Shown piece by piece: positions 17,587 through 28,204 of a stretch of 64,000 nucleotides of DNA. A program made the position numbers and the translations under genes. The notes under the pieces are model-generated. The model was given only the letters and a program-made list of their open reading frames with translations, did no database searches and had not been told where the DNA came from. The DNA is taken from the NCBI RefSeq assembly GCF_014897705.1, contig NZ_JABUXV010000006.1, forward strand, positions 62,001 to 126,000, given 5' to 3'. Source of the stretch: Brachybacterium sp. FME24 (GTDB lineage: Bacteria > Actinomycetota > Actinomycetes > Actinomycetales > Dermabacteraceae). The stretch's first letter is position 1; each line of letters opens with the position of its first letter.

Positions 17587-18279
17587 TCAGCCCAGCAGCA
17601 TCTCCGTGAGCTCCTGGACCGTGCGCGCGAGCGGCAGACCGGATTCGCTCTCGACCTCCCCGCCGTAGCCCCAGCCCACCAGCACGGCCGGCAGACCGTG
17701 CTCCGCGGCGCCCGCGGCGTCGTGCAGGCGGTCCCCGACCATCACCGCGGGCGGTGCGCCCGCGGTATCGTCCGCGTCCACGCCCACGCCCAGTCGCTCC
17801 AGAACACTCCCGATGACCGCCGCCTTGTCCTCACGGCCGATGGCCCGATCCGTGCCGCCGATCAGGGCGAATTCACGGTCCAGGCCCTGATGGGAGAGCA
17901 GTCGGCGAGCGCTCGACTCGGGCTTGTTCGTCGCGACCGCGACGGTGCGGCCCGCTGAGGTCAGCGCGCTGACCAGGGACGGGATCCCCGCGTAGGGAGC
18001 TGCGGAGAGCAGGCCGTGCTGCTGGTAGTGCGCGGTGTATGCCAGACGCAGCTCCTCGGACCGCTCCGGGCTCAACCCCAGCGTGCCCTGGAACGAATCC
18101 GCCAGCGGTGGGCCGATGAAGGTGCGCAGCACAGAAGCAGGAGGGAGCGGCTCGCCGCACCGGGCGAACGCGTGCGCCAGGCCGTCGAGGATCCCCGGCC
18201 CGGAATCGACGATCGTGCCGTCCAGGTCCAGGAGAACGACGGGGATGTCGGTGAGGCGGGCGCCGTCGTGTGCGGTCAT
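17587..18279 (-). CDS. HAD-superfamily phosphatase (Gph-like)
   Basis: A 230-residue haloacid dehalogenase-like phosphatase. Motif I is [12 protein letters not shown] with the nucleophile and acid Asp pair, motif II is AVATNKP, and motif IV is [13 protein letters not shown]. The cap size and the [13 protein letters not shown] segment fit phosphoglycolate-phosphatase-like subfamily IA enzymes. The exact substrate cannot be read from sequence. The ATG at 18279 follows a TATTGT box (18287-18292, reverse strand) by 7 bases, suggesting a leaderless message divergent from gpmA. Confidence 0.9.
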   Translation of the reverse strand: MTAHDGARLTDIPVVLLDLDGTIVDSGPGILDGLAHAFARCGEPLPPASVLRTFIGPPLADSFQGTLGLSPERSEELRLAYTAHYQQHGLLSAAPYAGIPSLVSALTSAGRTVAVATNKPESSARRLLSHQGLDREFALIGGTDRAIGREDKAAVIGSVLERLGVGVDADDTAGAPPAVMVGDRLHDAAGAAEHGLPAVLVGWGYGGEVESESGLPLARTVQELTEMLLG

Positions 18280-18373
18280 GGGCCAGACAATATCGGCGCG
18301 TCCATCGAGTCTGCGCCATCGCCCGCGAGCGCCTGCCGGATGGGCACGACATGCGCGTCCCAGCGGCCCCGCG

Positions 18374-18379
18374 TACGCT
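18374..18379 (+). promoter_or_regulatory. Putative -10 box of leaderless gpmA
   Basis: TACGCT ends 6 bases before the gpmA ATG at 18386; the interval TGCCCC holds no ribosome binding site. Confidence 0.55.
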
Positions 18380-18385
18380 TGCCCC

Positions 18386-19132
18386 ATGACGTACACACTC
18401 GTGCTGCTCCGCCATGGCGAGAGCGATTGGAATGCAAAGAACCTGTTCACCGGCTGGGTCGACGTGGCCCTGACCGAGAAGGGCCGCCAGGAAGCCCTCG
18501 AAGGAGGCGACCTCCTGAAGGAGGCCGGCATCCTTCCCGATGTCGTGCACACCTCCCTCCAGCGTCGCGCGATCATGACGGCGAACCTCTCCCTGGACAC
18601 CGCGGATCGCCACTGGATCCCCGTCAAGCGCGACTGGCGCCTGAATGAGCGCCACTACGGCGCCCTGCAGGGAATGAACAAGTCCGAGATCCGTGAGAAG
18701 TACGGCGAGGAGAAGTTCATGGCGTGGCGCCGCTCCTACGACACCCCTCCGCCGGAGATCGAGTTCGGGACCGAGTTCAGCCAGGACCAGGACCCGCAGT
18801 ACGCGGACCTCGGCGAGCAGCTGCCCAAGGCCGAGTGCCTCAAGGACGTCGTCGAGCGCTTCCTGCCGTACTGGGAGAAGGGCATCAAGCCCGACCTCGC
18901 CGACGGCAAGGTCGTCCTGGTCGCCGCCCACGGCAACTCGCTGCGCGCGCTGGTGAAGTACCTCGACGGCATCTCCGATGACGCGATCTCCGGGCTGAAC
19001 ATCCCCACCGGCCAGCCGCTGGTGTACGAGCTGGACGAGAGCTTCCAGCCCGTCGAGAAGGGTGGCCGCTACCTCGACCCGGTCGCCGCGAAGGCGGCCG
19101 CCGAAGCCGTCGCCAATCAGGGCAAGAAGTGA
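18386..19132 (+). CDS. gpmA: 2,3-bisphosphoglycerate-dependent phosphoglycerate mutase
   Basis: GpmA interconverts 3- and 2-phosphoglycerate in glycolysis. At 248 residues it is exactly the usual length. [12 protein letters not shown] carries the phosphorylated His, followed by [30 protein letters not shown] and [11 protein letters not shown] with the second His. The C-terminus ends [19 protein letters not shown]. The last 130 bases (19003-19132) recur, 91.5 percent identical and without gaps, at 21743-21872 beyond an AT-richer insertion. The gene is complete and appears functional; its 3' end may be the incoming allele. Confidence 0.97.
   Translation: MTYTLVLLRHGESDWNAKNLFTGWVDVALTEKGRQEALEGGDLLKEAGILPDVVHTSLQRRAIMTANLSLDTADRHWIPVKRDWRLNERHYGALQGMNKSEIREKYGEEKFMAWRRSYDTPPPEIEFGTEFSQDQDPQYADLGEQLPKAECLKDVVERFLPYWEKGIKPDLADGKVVLVAAHGNSLRALVKYLDGISDDAISGLNIPTGQPLVYELDESFQPVEKGGRYLDPVAAKAAAEAVANQGKK
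19003..19132 (+). repeat. Left copy of 130-bp direct repeat (gpmA 3' end)
   Basis: Aligns without gaps to 21743-21872 with 11 mismatches in 130 positions, ending at the stop codon of both copies. The two copies flank the AT-richer insertion. The remnant differs from intact GpmA by V to A, L to P, S to D and Y to C; the rest are synonymous or the stop (TGA versus TAA). Confidence 0.92.
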
Positions 19133-19163
19133 TCTGAACTCCCGCGATCAAGTTCACGATAGG

Positions 19164-19196
19164 AAGGCCCGCGACCAAATAGCTCGCGGGCCTTTT
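19164..19196 (+). terminator. Intrinsic terminator after gpmA
   Basis: Perfect 11-bp arms at 19164-19174 and 19184-19194 around a 9-base AT-rich loop, ending in TTTTC. This is the most canonical rho-independent terminator in the window and lies within the inserted DNA. Confidence 0.88.
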
Positions 19197-19370
19197 CGCA
19201 CCCCAAAGAGAATCTTCCTCGCACAACGCCGAGCGCCCATCTCAGGACACCCGACACACCGGGCTCGATCCACACGCACCGTATTCAGGCGATACTAAGC
19301 GCAAGCCCCGCAACGACACAGCGACCGGTCGCCCTACACCATGAAACCGGCACAACCTTGAGGAGACCCC

Positions 19371-21635
19371 ATGCTCGTGGAACTCAATTTAGGCAACCTT
19401 GCCGCATATGACTCCGCAGCGCGCATAGCTGACCTTGCTATCATAAACTTCATTTTTGGATCAAACGGCTCCGGAAAGACGTCAATCACTAAAGCAATTG
19501 ACACTTCCGACGACCAATTGGGGTCAACACTGAAATGGCTTGACCCTGCAGACACTTTTGAAGCATGCATCTATAATCGCGAATACGTCACAAGCATACT
19601 GCACTCCTCGACCACTATTCCTGGAGTGTTCGCCCTCGGCGGCGACTCTGCGCGCGCACTTGAACGGATTGATCAGCTCTCTTCAGAAAATGGCGAGATT
19701 GCGAAAGCAGAAAAGAAGGTCGAAGGCTTAAGGGGATCCCTTTCAGGAACCGACAAGAAACCCGGTCCAGAGACCCGGCTAAACGCCGCCCGCACAACCT
19801 TCGACGAGGATGCATGGAAGGTTCGGCAGTCACTATCGCCACAGATCACGGGTCTATTAACAGGGAGTGTCGGAACGAAAAAGCTTTTCGCCGAAAGGGC
19901 GATACGCGAACTCTCAAGGATTAACCCATCCCCAAAGAGCTCCAGCAAGGTAGACGAAGGCCATCCGTCGAACACCGGCGAGGGTTCCTTCAGAACTTCC
20001 CTTCAAGCGTTAAGTCAAGCAGTTGATGAGCTCGAAAACGATGACACCTCATTGTCCGATGTTGTACCGAGCATTGATTCATGCAAGCTCGAAGATCACC
20101 CCTCCAGAGGGCTAGTCTCGACTCCAATTGTCTCAACGGCGGACACTCCACTGGCGCGCGGACTCCGATCAAATGGGAGTATCGATTGGGCAGTCCAAGG
20201 CGTCGACTATTTAACCGAACACAACGAGTGTCCGATGTGTCTTCGCGAACTCTCCGACCCCCTTCGAGATGCAATACTGGGCCTATCAGATGCTCAATAT
20301 AGTTCCGAACTCGAGCAGTTATCCTCTTTTGAAGAGTTTGCAACTAGAAAGCTCGTCGGTCTCGAGCTGCAAATCCAATCAAGCCGTGCAATATTACCAG
20401 AAACCGTTCAATCATTGGCCGCATTTGAAGCCGTTGAGCGATCTGCCACCGCAATTCGAGAGAAGATTTCAGAGAAACTTCACGCCCCTGCGGCAGCTGT
20501 GGACTTGCCAAATATCGATACAGCAATATCTGCACTCAATGAGATCGTCCGCACGGAGAATAATGCCCGCAATGAGCTTCGCACCAAGCGGGAGTCACAC
20601 AAGGAGACTCGCAGGAAGTACGCTAACGAAGCTTGGGAGCTAATATCTCACGCACTTGCAGGACAAGCGCAGGCCTTTAGTGCTTTGGAAACTGAACTCG
20701 AACAGCAAATCAGCGAACAGCAAGGGCGGATCAATGAAGCGTTGGACTCTGTCGTCGCACTAAAACAAGAACTCTCCGATGCAACAAGCAGTATACGAAC
20801 TCATCGACCATGGATGGATACTGTCAATGAACTTCTTGAGAACGTCGGCTTCAGAACTTTCCGTTTCGACGAATCTGACGTCGTTGAAGGTGCTTACACA
20901 ATCGTTCGAGCCGACGGTTCGGCCGCGAACAATACTTTGAGCGAAGGGGAGCGGACCTTTGTGAGCTTCATGTACTACGTGAGTTCGCTGAGTTCCGTCA
21001 GAGAGGGCGGTGAGGGTCGGAAGCAGATCGCCATAATCGACGACCCCATCGCAAGTCTCGATAGCGATGTCATGTTTGTAGTTTCGGCACTTATTAAGAG
21101 GCTGATGTTAGATATCCACAAGAGTCGCGTTAATGTGGGTCAGCTATTACTCCTCACCCATAATATACACTTCCTAAAAGAGGTCTCGTACGCCCGACGC
21201 GGTGAAGAGTCTGCCGAGCGAGCTTTCTACGTTCTCAATAAGACTTCCACAGGAACCAAGGTGTCCGCGCGCGGACATTCCAATCCGGTAGAGGTGGAGT
21301 ACGTTCGTCTCTGGAGGCAAATTGGCAACTGGCGTGACTCACACGACTCTAATACCGGATTGCAGAATGCAATGCGCCGCGTTATCGAATTCTACTTTCA
21401 GACCATCGGCAGGGTTGATGAGAGGTCGCTCCTTGCGGGATTCTCGGGCGATGAAGCAATCGTCGCCAAGTCCTTTTTTAGCTGGATAAACGAGGGTTCC
21501 CATTCGCTTTTCGATGGCCTGCATTTCGCCCCGACTTCAGCAACTCCGGACCAGTACTTCAAGGTGTTCGAAGAAGTCTTTGACAAATCCGGACACAGGG
21601 GACACTTCGCAATGATGTCTGCGGATTGGAGCTGA
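19371..21635 (+). CDS. RloC-like AAA_13/ABC ATPase, probable anticodon nuclease
   Basis: A 754-residue protein. Walker A GSNGSGKTS is at 30-38, a zinc-hook-like CPMC (C287, C290) sits between coiled-coil stretches (roughly 310-370 and 390-475), the ABC signature LSEGER is at 523-528, Walker B and D-loop IAIIDDPIASLDSD at 553-566, and a switch His597 in LLTHN. After the ATPase half, R669-x3-E673 and N707-x3-H711 (SWINEGSH) match in kind and order the Arg-x3-Glu...His triad of PrrC and RloC anticodon nucleases. RloC combines exactly these parts: Rad50-like zinc-hook ATPase and tRNA wobble-base excision as phage defence. The start has a strong GAGGAG site. Codon use is foreign and no partner gene is present. 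A non-nuclease AAA_13 ATPase remains possible. Confidence 0.8.
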   Translation: MLVELNLGNLAAYDSAARIADLAIINFIFGSNGSGKTSITKAIDTSDDQLGSTLKWLDPADTFEACIYNREYVTSILHSSTTIPGVFALGGDSARALERIDQLSSENGEIAKAEKKVEGLRGSLSGTDKKPGPETRLNAARTTFDEDAWKVRQSLSPQITGLLTGSVGTKKLFAERAIRELSRINPSPKSSSKVDEGHPSNTGEGSFRTSLQALSQAVDELENDDTSLSDVVPSIDSCKLEDHPSRGLVSTPIVSTADTPLARGLRSNGSIDWAVQGVDYLTEHNECPMCLRELSDPLRDAILGLSDAQYSSELEQLSSFEEFATRKLVGLELQIQSSRAILPETVQSLAAFEAVERSATAIREKISEKLHAPAAAVDLPNIDTAISALNEIVRTENNARNELRTKRESHKETRRKYANEAWELISHALAGQAQAFSALETELEQQISEQQGRINEALDSVVALKQELSDATSSIRTHRPWMDTVNELLENVGFRTFRFDESDVVEGAYTIVRADGSAANNTLSEGERTFVSFMYYVSSLSSVREGGEGRKQIAIIDDPIASLDSDVMFVVSALIKRLMLDIHKSRVNVGQLLLLTHNIHFLKEVSYARRGEESAERAFYVLNKTSTGTKVSARGHSNPVEVEYVRLWRQIGNWRDSHDSNTGLQNAMRRVIEFYFQTIGRVDERSLLAGFSGDEAIVAKSFFSWINEGSHSLFDGLHFAPTSATPDQYFKVFEEVFDKSGHRGHFAMMSADWS

Positions 21636-21742
21636 TATTTCTCGTCACTCTCAGCCCGATCTACACAACAGTACGTTCATCATTTGAATGCTTGCATTAA
21701 CCCTTCAGTGGTGTCTAAAATTTCCCATAGGGTTATTGTTGG
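21636..21742. other. Right end of insertion with short inverted repeat
   Basis: AT-rich DNA between the ATPase stop and the gpmA remnant. TAACCCT (21698-21704) and AGGGTTA (21729-21735) form a 7-bp inverted repeat with a 24-base loop just before the junction. No gene is seen. Confidence 0.5.
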
Positions 21743-21872
21743 CCCCACCGGCCAGCCGCTGGCGTACGAGCCGGACGAGGACTTCCAGCCCGTCGAGAAG
21801 GGTGGCCGCTGCCTCGACCCGGTCGCTGCGAAGGCCGCCGCCGAGGCCGTCGCGAACCAGGGCAAGAAGTAA
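21743..21872 (+). pseudogene. Remnant of gpmA 3' end (right copy of direct repeat)
   Basis: Reads in frame as the last 42 residues of GpmA plus a TAA stop, with four amino-acid changes relative to intact gpmA, two of them drastic (Leu to Pro, Tyr to Cys). It lacks the rest of the gene and any start of its own, so it is a fossil of the displaced 3' end. The hairpin at 21903-21936 that follows is probably the original gpmA terminator. The substitutions suggest the copy has been free of selection for some time, or that the two copies came from different strains. Confidence 0.9.
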
Positions 21873-21902
21873 TCCTCCCCGTTCTCAAGAACCGGTGACC
21901 CT

Positions 21903-21936
21903 ACGGGCTCACGATCTCAGCAGATCGTGGGCCCGT
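21903..21936 (+). terminator. Hairpin downstream of the gpmA remnant
   Basis: Arms 21903-21917 and 21922-21936 pair at 14 of 15 positions (one G-T) around a 4-base loop. Probably the ancestral terminator of gpmA, left on the far side of the insertion. Confidence 0.7.
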
Positions 21937-22158
21937 CGTCCGTCTCCTGTGCGCCGGCCGATGCACACCGGGACGGGTCCGGACGGTTACGGTCGCAGCC
22001 AGGCGGTCCAAGCGGTCCAGGCAGTCCGTGTGGAGGCGGGCCAGGTGACCGATCGGTCTTCCCTTCCGGGCCGCCGTCTCATAGCGTCGTGGTGCCGGTC
22101 ACATCCGGCAGATCCGCAGCACGACGCACCGTGACGACGCACAGGGAAAGGGCTACCA

Positions 22159-22785
22159 ATGACCATCTCCGCACCTGACCGCCGAACTTTCTTCCGCGCT
22201 CTCGGGCTCACCGCAGCCGCCGGGCTCGGCACAGCCGCGCTCGCCCCCGCCGCTACAGCCGCGGGTGAGAAGGTGCTGCCGACGACCTACCGGGAGCAGC
22301 CGAACTTCTTCTACTGCGGGCCCACCGCTGTCTCCATCGCCCTGAGCGCGAAGGTGACGCCGCCGAGCTTGGACACGCTCGCCGCGGAGCTCGGCACCAC
22401 TGACAACGGCACGAACTTCGGCGCCGTCTCCCCCGTGCTCACGAACCGCCTGGCCGGGGCCACCTATCGCGATCAGTGGATGGATGCCTCCACGGCGAGC
22501 ACCACCGATGCGGACCTCCTGTGGGATCGCGCCACCACCAATGTCGACGACGGCTTCGCCACGGTGTGCAACTGGTGGGTGGTCGCCGGGGAGTACCCGA
22601 ACTGGGGCGGGAACACGTCGGACATCTACCATTTCGTGACGATCGACGGGTACGACGCCGACGCCCGCACCCTGCGCGTGGCGGATCCGGCCGGATCGAC
22701 CCTCACCGCGTCCCTCCCGTCCCATCACTGGCTCTCGCCGAAGCAGGTCGCGACGTACTGCGCGGGACGCGGCTACTTCTGGTGA
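22159..22785 (+). CDS. Tat-exported C39-like peptidase family protein
   Basis: A 208-residue secreted protein. A twin-arginine signal (RRTFFRALG, residues 8-16) followed by an Ala-rich hydrophobic stretch is probably cleaved near residue 35. The mature part has the papain-like triad in C39-family order: Cys53 in FYCGPTAVSI, His158 in DIYHFVTIDGYD and Asp176 in RVADPAGS. Cysteine peptidase or amidase activity outside the membrane is likely; the substrate is unknown. A GGAAAGGG ribosome binding site lies 7 bases before the ATG. It is the first normal-GC gene after the insertion. Confidence 0.85.
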   Translation: MTISAPDRRTFFRALGLTAAAGLGTAALAPAATAAGEKVLPTTYREQPNFFYCGPTAVSIALSAKVTPPSLDTLAAELGTTDNGTNFGAVSPVLTNRLAGATYRDQWMDASTASTTDADLLWDRATTNVDDGFATVCNWWVVAGEYPNWGGNTSDIYHFVTIDGYDADARTLRVADPAGSTLTASLPSHHWLSPKQVATYCAGRGYFW

Positions 22786-22788
22786 GCC

Positions 22789-24414
22789 TCAGCGGCGGCG
22801 CTTCGTGCCGAACAGGCCGCGGGTGATCTCGCGCCCCAGCACCGTGCCGGCGGAGCGGATGAACGACTTCACCGCAGGATTGCCGAACAGCCCTGAATCC
22901 TTCGCCTCCGAGCGAGAGGACTTCTTCGTCCCCGAGGACTTCGACGCGGCGGGTGCGTCGGCCGCGCTCCCCTCGGCCTCATCGGCCGCCGCCGCCTCCT
23001 TCTCGGCCCGGGCGGCGAGGATCTCGTAGGCGGACTCGCGATCCACCGGAGTCCCGTACCGCTCGGTCAGCGGTGACGTCTCCACCGCGGCGGAGATGAT
23101 CTCTGTCCCGGCCGGGTCCATGGAGGATTCCGGAGCCCGCACCGCGGTGATCGCGACCGGTGTGGGCGCGCCGTTCTCGCTCATGACGGTCACGATCGCC
23201 TCGCCGGTGCCGAGCGCCGGGATCACCTCGACCAGATCGTGCTCGCTGGTCGGGAAGGTGGAGGCGGTGGCCTTGAGCGCCTTCGCATCATCGGGGGTGA
23301 AGGCGCGCAGCGCATGCTGGACCCGGTTGCCGAGCTGGGCGAGCACGTCGCCGGGGATGTCCTTCGGGGTCTGGGTGATGAAGAAGATGCCCACGCCCTT
23401 GGAGCGGATCAGGCGGACGGTCTGGACCACCTGGTCCAGGAACGCCTTGGAGGCGTCCTTGAACAGCAGGTGCGCCTCGTCGAGGAAGAACACCAGCTTC
23501 GGGACCTCGGCGTCGCCGACCTCCGGGAGATCCTGGTACAGCTCGGCGAGCATCCACATCATGAAGGTGGAGAACAGTGCGGGCCGCGAGGCGACTCCCG
23601 GCAGTTCGAGGCAGGAGATGATCCCGGTGCCGTCCTCGGCTTTGCGCAGCAGCTGCTCGGTATCGAAGGCCGGTTCCCCGAAGAAGACGTCCGCCCCGGA
23701 GGCCTCGAACGAGGACAGGCTGCGAAGGATGACGCCCGCGGTGGAGGTGGAGATGCCGCCGATTCCCTTGAGCTCGTCCTTGCCCTCGTCGGAGGTGAGG
23801 AACTGGATCAGCGCACGCAGATCCTTGAGGTCCAGCAGTCCGAGGCCCTGGGTGTCGGCGTAGTGGAAGATCAGGCCCAGCGAGCTCTCCTGGGTCTCGT
23901 TGAGCTCGAGCACCTTGGCCATCAGCACCGGCCCGAAGTCACTGACCGTGGTCCGGATCGGCACGCCCTCGCCCTGCCCGCCGAGGGTGAAGAACTCGGT
24001 GGGGGCTGCGCGCGAGACCCACTCCTGGCCGCGAGCTGCGGCGCGCGTGGTCAGCTTCTCCGATTCGGCGCCCGGCACGGCGATCCCGGAGAGGTCCCCC
24101 TTCATATCGGCGACGAACACGGAGGCCCCGGCGTGCGCCGCCTGCTCAGCGATGACCTGCAGGGTGCGGGTCTTGCCGGTGCCGGTGGCACCGGCGATCA
24201 GGCCGTGCCGATTCAGCATGCCGACCGCCAGGTTCACGGCGACAGCGGCGTTGGGCTCCTCGCCCTCGAGCAGGGCTCCGAGGTGGATGCGCTGGCCGTC
24301 GAAGGCGTAGGCCTCACGCACCGCGAGAGCCGACTCGCTCAGTTCCGTAGGCGTCACGGTCTCCTGCTCGCTCGCGGCCGGGGCGGGACTCTGCTCGTGA
24401 TCCTGGGTGCTCAT
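22789..24414 (-). CDS. DUF853 / HerA-type ATPase
   Basis: A 541-residue P-loop ATPase of the HerA/FtsK-related DUF853 family. It has Walker A AGATGTGKTR, FVADMKGDLSGIA just after, FDTEQLL in the middle, Walker B KLVFFLDEAHLLF and a downstream FITQTPKDIPGDVLAQLGNRV arginine-finger region. The family is widespread in bacteria and thought to be a DNA translocase-like ATPase, but its role is unsettled. The C-terminal ~100 residues are Ala/Ser/Lys-rich and probably flexible. The ATG at 24414 is preceded by AGGAGGAG. It converges with the peptidase gene 3 bases away. Confidence 0.9.
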   Translation of the reverse strand: MSTQDHEQSPAPAASEQETVTPTELSESALAVREAYAFDGQRIHLGALLEGEEPNAAVAVNLAVGMLNRHGLIAGATGTGKTRTLQVIAEQAAHAGASVFVADMKGDLSGIAVPGAESEKLTTRAAARGQEWVSRAAPTEFFTLGGQGEGVPIRTTVSDFGPVLMAKVLELNETQESSLGLIFHYADTQGLGLLDLKDLRALIQFLTSDEGKDELKGIGGISTSTAGVILRSLSSFEASGADVFFGEPAFDTEQLLRKAEDGTGIISCLELPGVASRPALFSTFMMWMLAELYQDLPEVGDAEVPKLVFFLDEAHLLFKDASKAFLDQVVQTVRLIRSKGVGIFFITQTPKDIPGDVLAQLGNRVQHALRAFTPDDAKALKATASTFPTSEHDLVEVIPALGTGEAIVTVMSENGAPTPVAITAVRAPESSMDPAGTEIISAAVETSPLTERYGTPVDRESAYEILAARAEKEAAAADEAEGSAADAPAASKSSGTKKSSRSEAKDSGLFGNPAVKSFIRSAGTVLGREITRGLFGTKRRR

Positions 24415-24524
24415 CCTGATGCTCCTCCTGCGTCGGCACGGGCCGACGGGTTCGTGGTCTCGACCCTGAGATCGTAGCGGTCCAGATCACAGTCGGTGCG
24501 CGCTCAGCGGTACTGTGTCTGCCC

Positions 24525-25529
24525 ATGACCGATCGCCGTGATGCGCGCCCCCAGTTCCTCGGCGATCCGCCGACCTCCGTCCTCGCCTCCGATGACCTCT
24601 CGGTCGATGCGGTCGCCGCGATGCTGACCGCGCCGTCGGCCGCGGGCCTGCTCGAGAAGCTGGGGATCAGCGGGCAGGACCAGGAGGATCTCGCTCCCCT
24701 GCTGCCGCAGGCGGCGTCGGATCCGGAGATCCTCGCGGAGGTCACCCGCACCGCGAACCTGCTGCGCGCAGGCGCCGGTCTCGAGGTCCCCACCGTGGAA
24801 CTCGAATCTCTCACCTCGCAGCACGCGGCCCTTGCGCAACGGCTCGCCCCGGGCGAGGGACTGATCGCGATCCTCGCGCTCGTCGTGAGCACGAGCACGG
24901 TGCGCGCCTGGCACGAGGCCCGCGGGCTGAGCGTCGAGCAGTCCTGGGAGGTCCTGGCCGATCTCGGCCAGCAGATGCGGGTGCACCGACTCAGCTCCGG
25001 GCGCCTGGGCCTGCACCAGCTGGGCTGGATGGCGTTGAACTGGTGCGGCCGGTTGGTGCACCTGGGGCGCCTGCAGTTCGACCTGCATCGCACCGGCACC
25101 GGGACCGGCCAGGAGCGTTGGGTGGTCGGGACCCACATCCCCGCCCGCGGCCCGCTGACGCCGACGGCGGTCGAGGACTCCTTCGTCCGTGCCACCGAGT
25201 ACTTCACCACGCACTTCGCGGACCTCGATGCAGATCGTCCGGAGGGGGCGGCCCGCTTCGGTCACGAGTTCCTCTGCGACTCCTGGCTCATGAATCCCGT
25301 GCTCGTCCAGGAGCTCGGCGCAGGCTCCAACATCGGAGCCTTCGTGGACCGCTGGGAGATCTTGTCGACCACTCCCGGAGCGGATGGGGCAGCTTTCTTC
25401 GTCTTCCACCGCAGACCGCCGTACGACGCCGCGGCGCTGCCGCGCACCACCCGTCTGGAGCGCACGGTCGCCGAGCGACTGGCCGACGGACGTGGCTGGG
25501 AGAACGGCCTCGGTCGCCTGGTGCGGTGA
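24525..25529 (+). CDS. Acyltransferase-like protein (NAT_N plus GNAT_C type)
   Basis: A 334-residue protein that I place in the actinobacterial group with an N-terminal helical domain (DUF5596/NAT_N) and a GNAT-like C-terminal domain. The support is the layout and stretches such as LGLHQLGWMALNWCGRLV, then WVVGTHIPARGPLTPTAVEDSF and FLCDSWLMNPVLVQELGAGSNI. Substrate unknown. The ATG at 24525 follows a TACTGT box (24511-24516) by 8 bases with no ribosome binding site, suggesting a leaderless message. It is divergent from the DUF853 gene. Confidence 0.72.
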   Translation: MTDRRDARPQFLGDPPTSVLASDDLSVDAVAAMLTAPSAAGLLEKLGISGQDQEDLAPLLPQAASDPEILAEVTRTANLLRAGAGLEVPTVELESLTSQHAALAQRLAPGEGLIAILALVVSTSTVRAWHEARGLSVEQSWEVLADLGQQMRVHRLSSGRLGLHQLGWMALNWCGRLVHLGRLQFDLHRTGTGTGQERWVVGTHIPARGPLTPTAVEDSFVRATEYFTTHFADLDADRPEGAARFGHEFLCDSWLMNPVLVQELGAGSNIGAFVDRWEILSTTPGADGAAFFVFHRRPPYDAAALPRTTRLERTVAERLADGRGWENGLGRLVR

Positions 25530-25548
25530 AGCACCTCCGACGTCCCGT

Positions 25549-26202
25549 TCAGGCCTCGATGAGACCCGAGTCGTAGAGGTCGACGACCTCGTCGAAGGCG
25601 GTGATCAGATCGATCCCCTCCGACATCGACAGGGCGAAGGCGCTGCGGGTGAGGGCGAACCCGACCTGCACCGCGATGACCGCGAGGGTCCCGGCCTGCT
25701 CCCCCTCCAGATGCTCGGCGAGGACCTCGACCATCTCGGTCTGGACCTCGATGAGCTTCCCGGAGGAGATCGAGTGCAGCCGCGGCTCCTTGGCCATCAC
25801 CTGCTTCTTGAGCTCACGCAGGTCGGAATCCGACGGGATCGCGGTCAGAGCTTCGCGCAGCACGGTGCGCATCGCTTCCCGCGGGGAGCTGACCTCGAGC
25901 TGGATGCGCAGCGACTCGGAGATCTCGAACGATTCGCCCATGATGATCCCGAGGACCGCGGCGTCCTTCGTGCTCCAGTGGTTGAAGAACGTCCGGGTCG
26001 AGACGCCCGCGCGCCGGGCGATCATCTCCACCGTCACGTGGACGAAGCCGTGCTCGGCGACCAGCTCGAGCGCGGCCCGATGCATGGCGATCCGGGTCTG
26101 ACGCTTCTTCTGCTCGCGCAAACCCAGCCCGTCGTCGCAGGCGCCACCGGCGGCGGCAGAATCCGGGTCCGGGCCCGCGGCGGAGATCTGTGTGTCAGTC
26201 AC
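25549..26202 (-). CDS. TetR-family transcriptional repressor
   Basis: A 217-residue regulator. The N-terminal TetR HTH includes RQTRIAMHRAALELVAEHGF, then VTVEMIARRAGVSTRTFFNHW, and the C-terminal domain is a helical ligand-binding region. It is divergent from an MFS exporter, so it very likely represses that gene and responds to an exported compound. I take the GTG at 26202, which lies 7 bases after a TAGCAT box (26210-26215, reverse strand). The ATG at 26211 overlaps that box and has no ribosome binding site, but adding its three residues would not change the domain. Confidence 0.9.
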   Translation of the reverse strand: MTDTQISAAGPDPDSAAAGGACDDGLGLREQKKRQTRIAMHRAALELVAEHGFVHVTVEMIARRAGVSTRTFFNHWSTKDAAVLGIIMGESFEISESLRIQLEVSSPREAMRTVLREALTAIPSDSDLRELKKQVMAKEPRLHSISSGKLIEVQTEMVEVLAEHLEGEQAGTLAVIAVQVGFALTRSAFALSMSEGIDLITAFDEVVDLYDSGLIEA

Positions 26203-26216
26203 AGGCTCCATGCTAG

Positions 26217-28130
<1,914 letters not shown>

Positions 28131-28204
28131 TTCGCCACTGCTTCCCATCTCTCTTTTCTCGCACTGCCCGGTTCTTCTCCCCTACCGCGTGGCACCATGA
28201 TCGG

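Larger units (their letters stand above)
19133..21742. mobile_element. AT-richer genomic insertion at the gpmA 3' end
   Basis: About 2.6 kb whose base and codon use differ sharply from the surroundings: TTA, ATA and AGA codons and A/T third positions are frequent, while flanking genes are strongly GC3-biased. It is bounded on the left by intact gpmA and on the right by a decayed copy of the gpmA 3' end, forming 130-bp direct repeats. It carries a terminator for gpmA, one large ATPase gene and no integrase, transposase or tRNA. Replacement of a gene's 3' end is typical of site-specific or homologous island insertion; the mechanism here cannot be read. Confidence 0.8.

Noticed and set aside
19371-21635. 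Gabija GajA or OLD-family nuclease
   Set aside because: No TOPRIM domain motifs and no adjacent UvrD-like GajB. The zinc-hook CxxC and the R-x3-E...H set fit RloC better.
19133-21872. Prophage, transposon or integrative element with its own integrase
   Set aside because: No integrase, transposase, terminal inverted repeats of IS type or target tRNA found; only one cargo gene is present.
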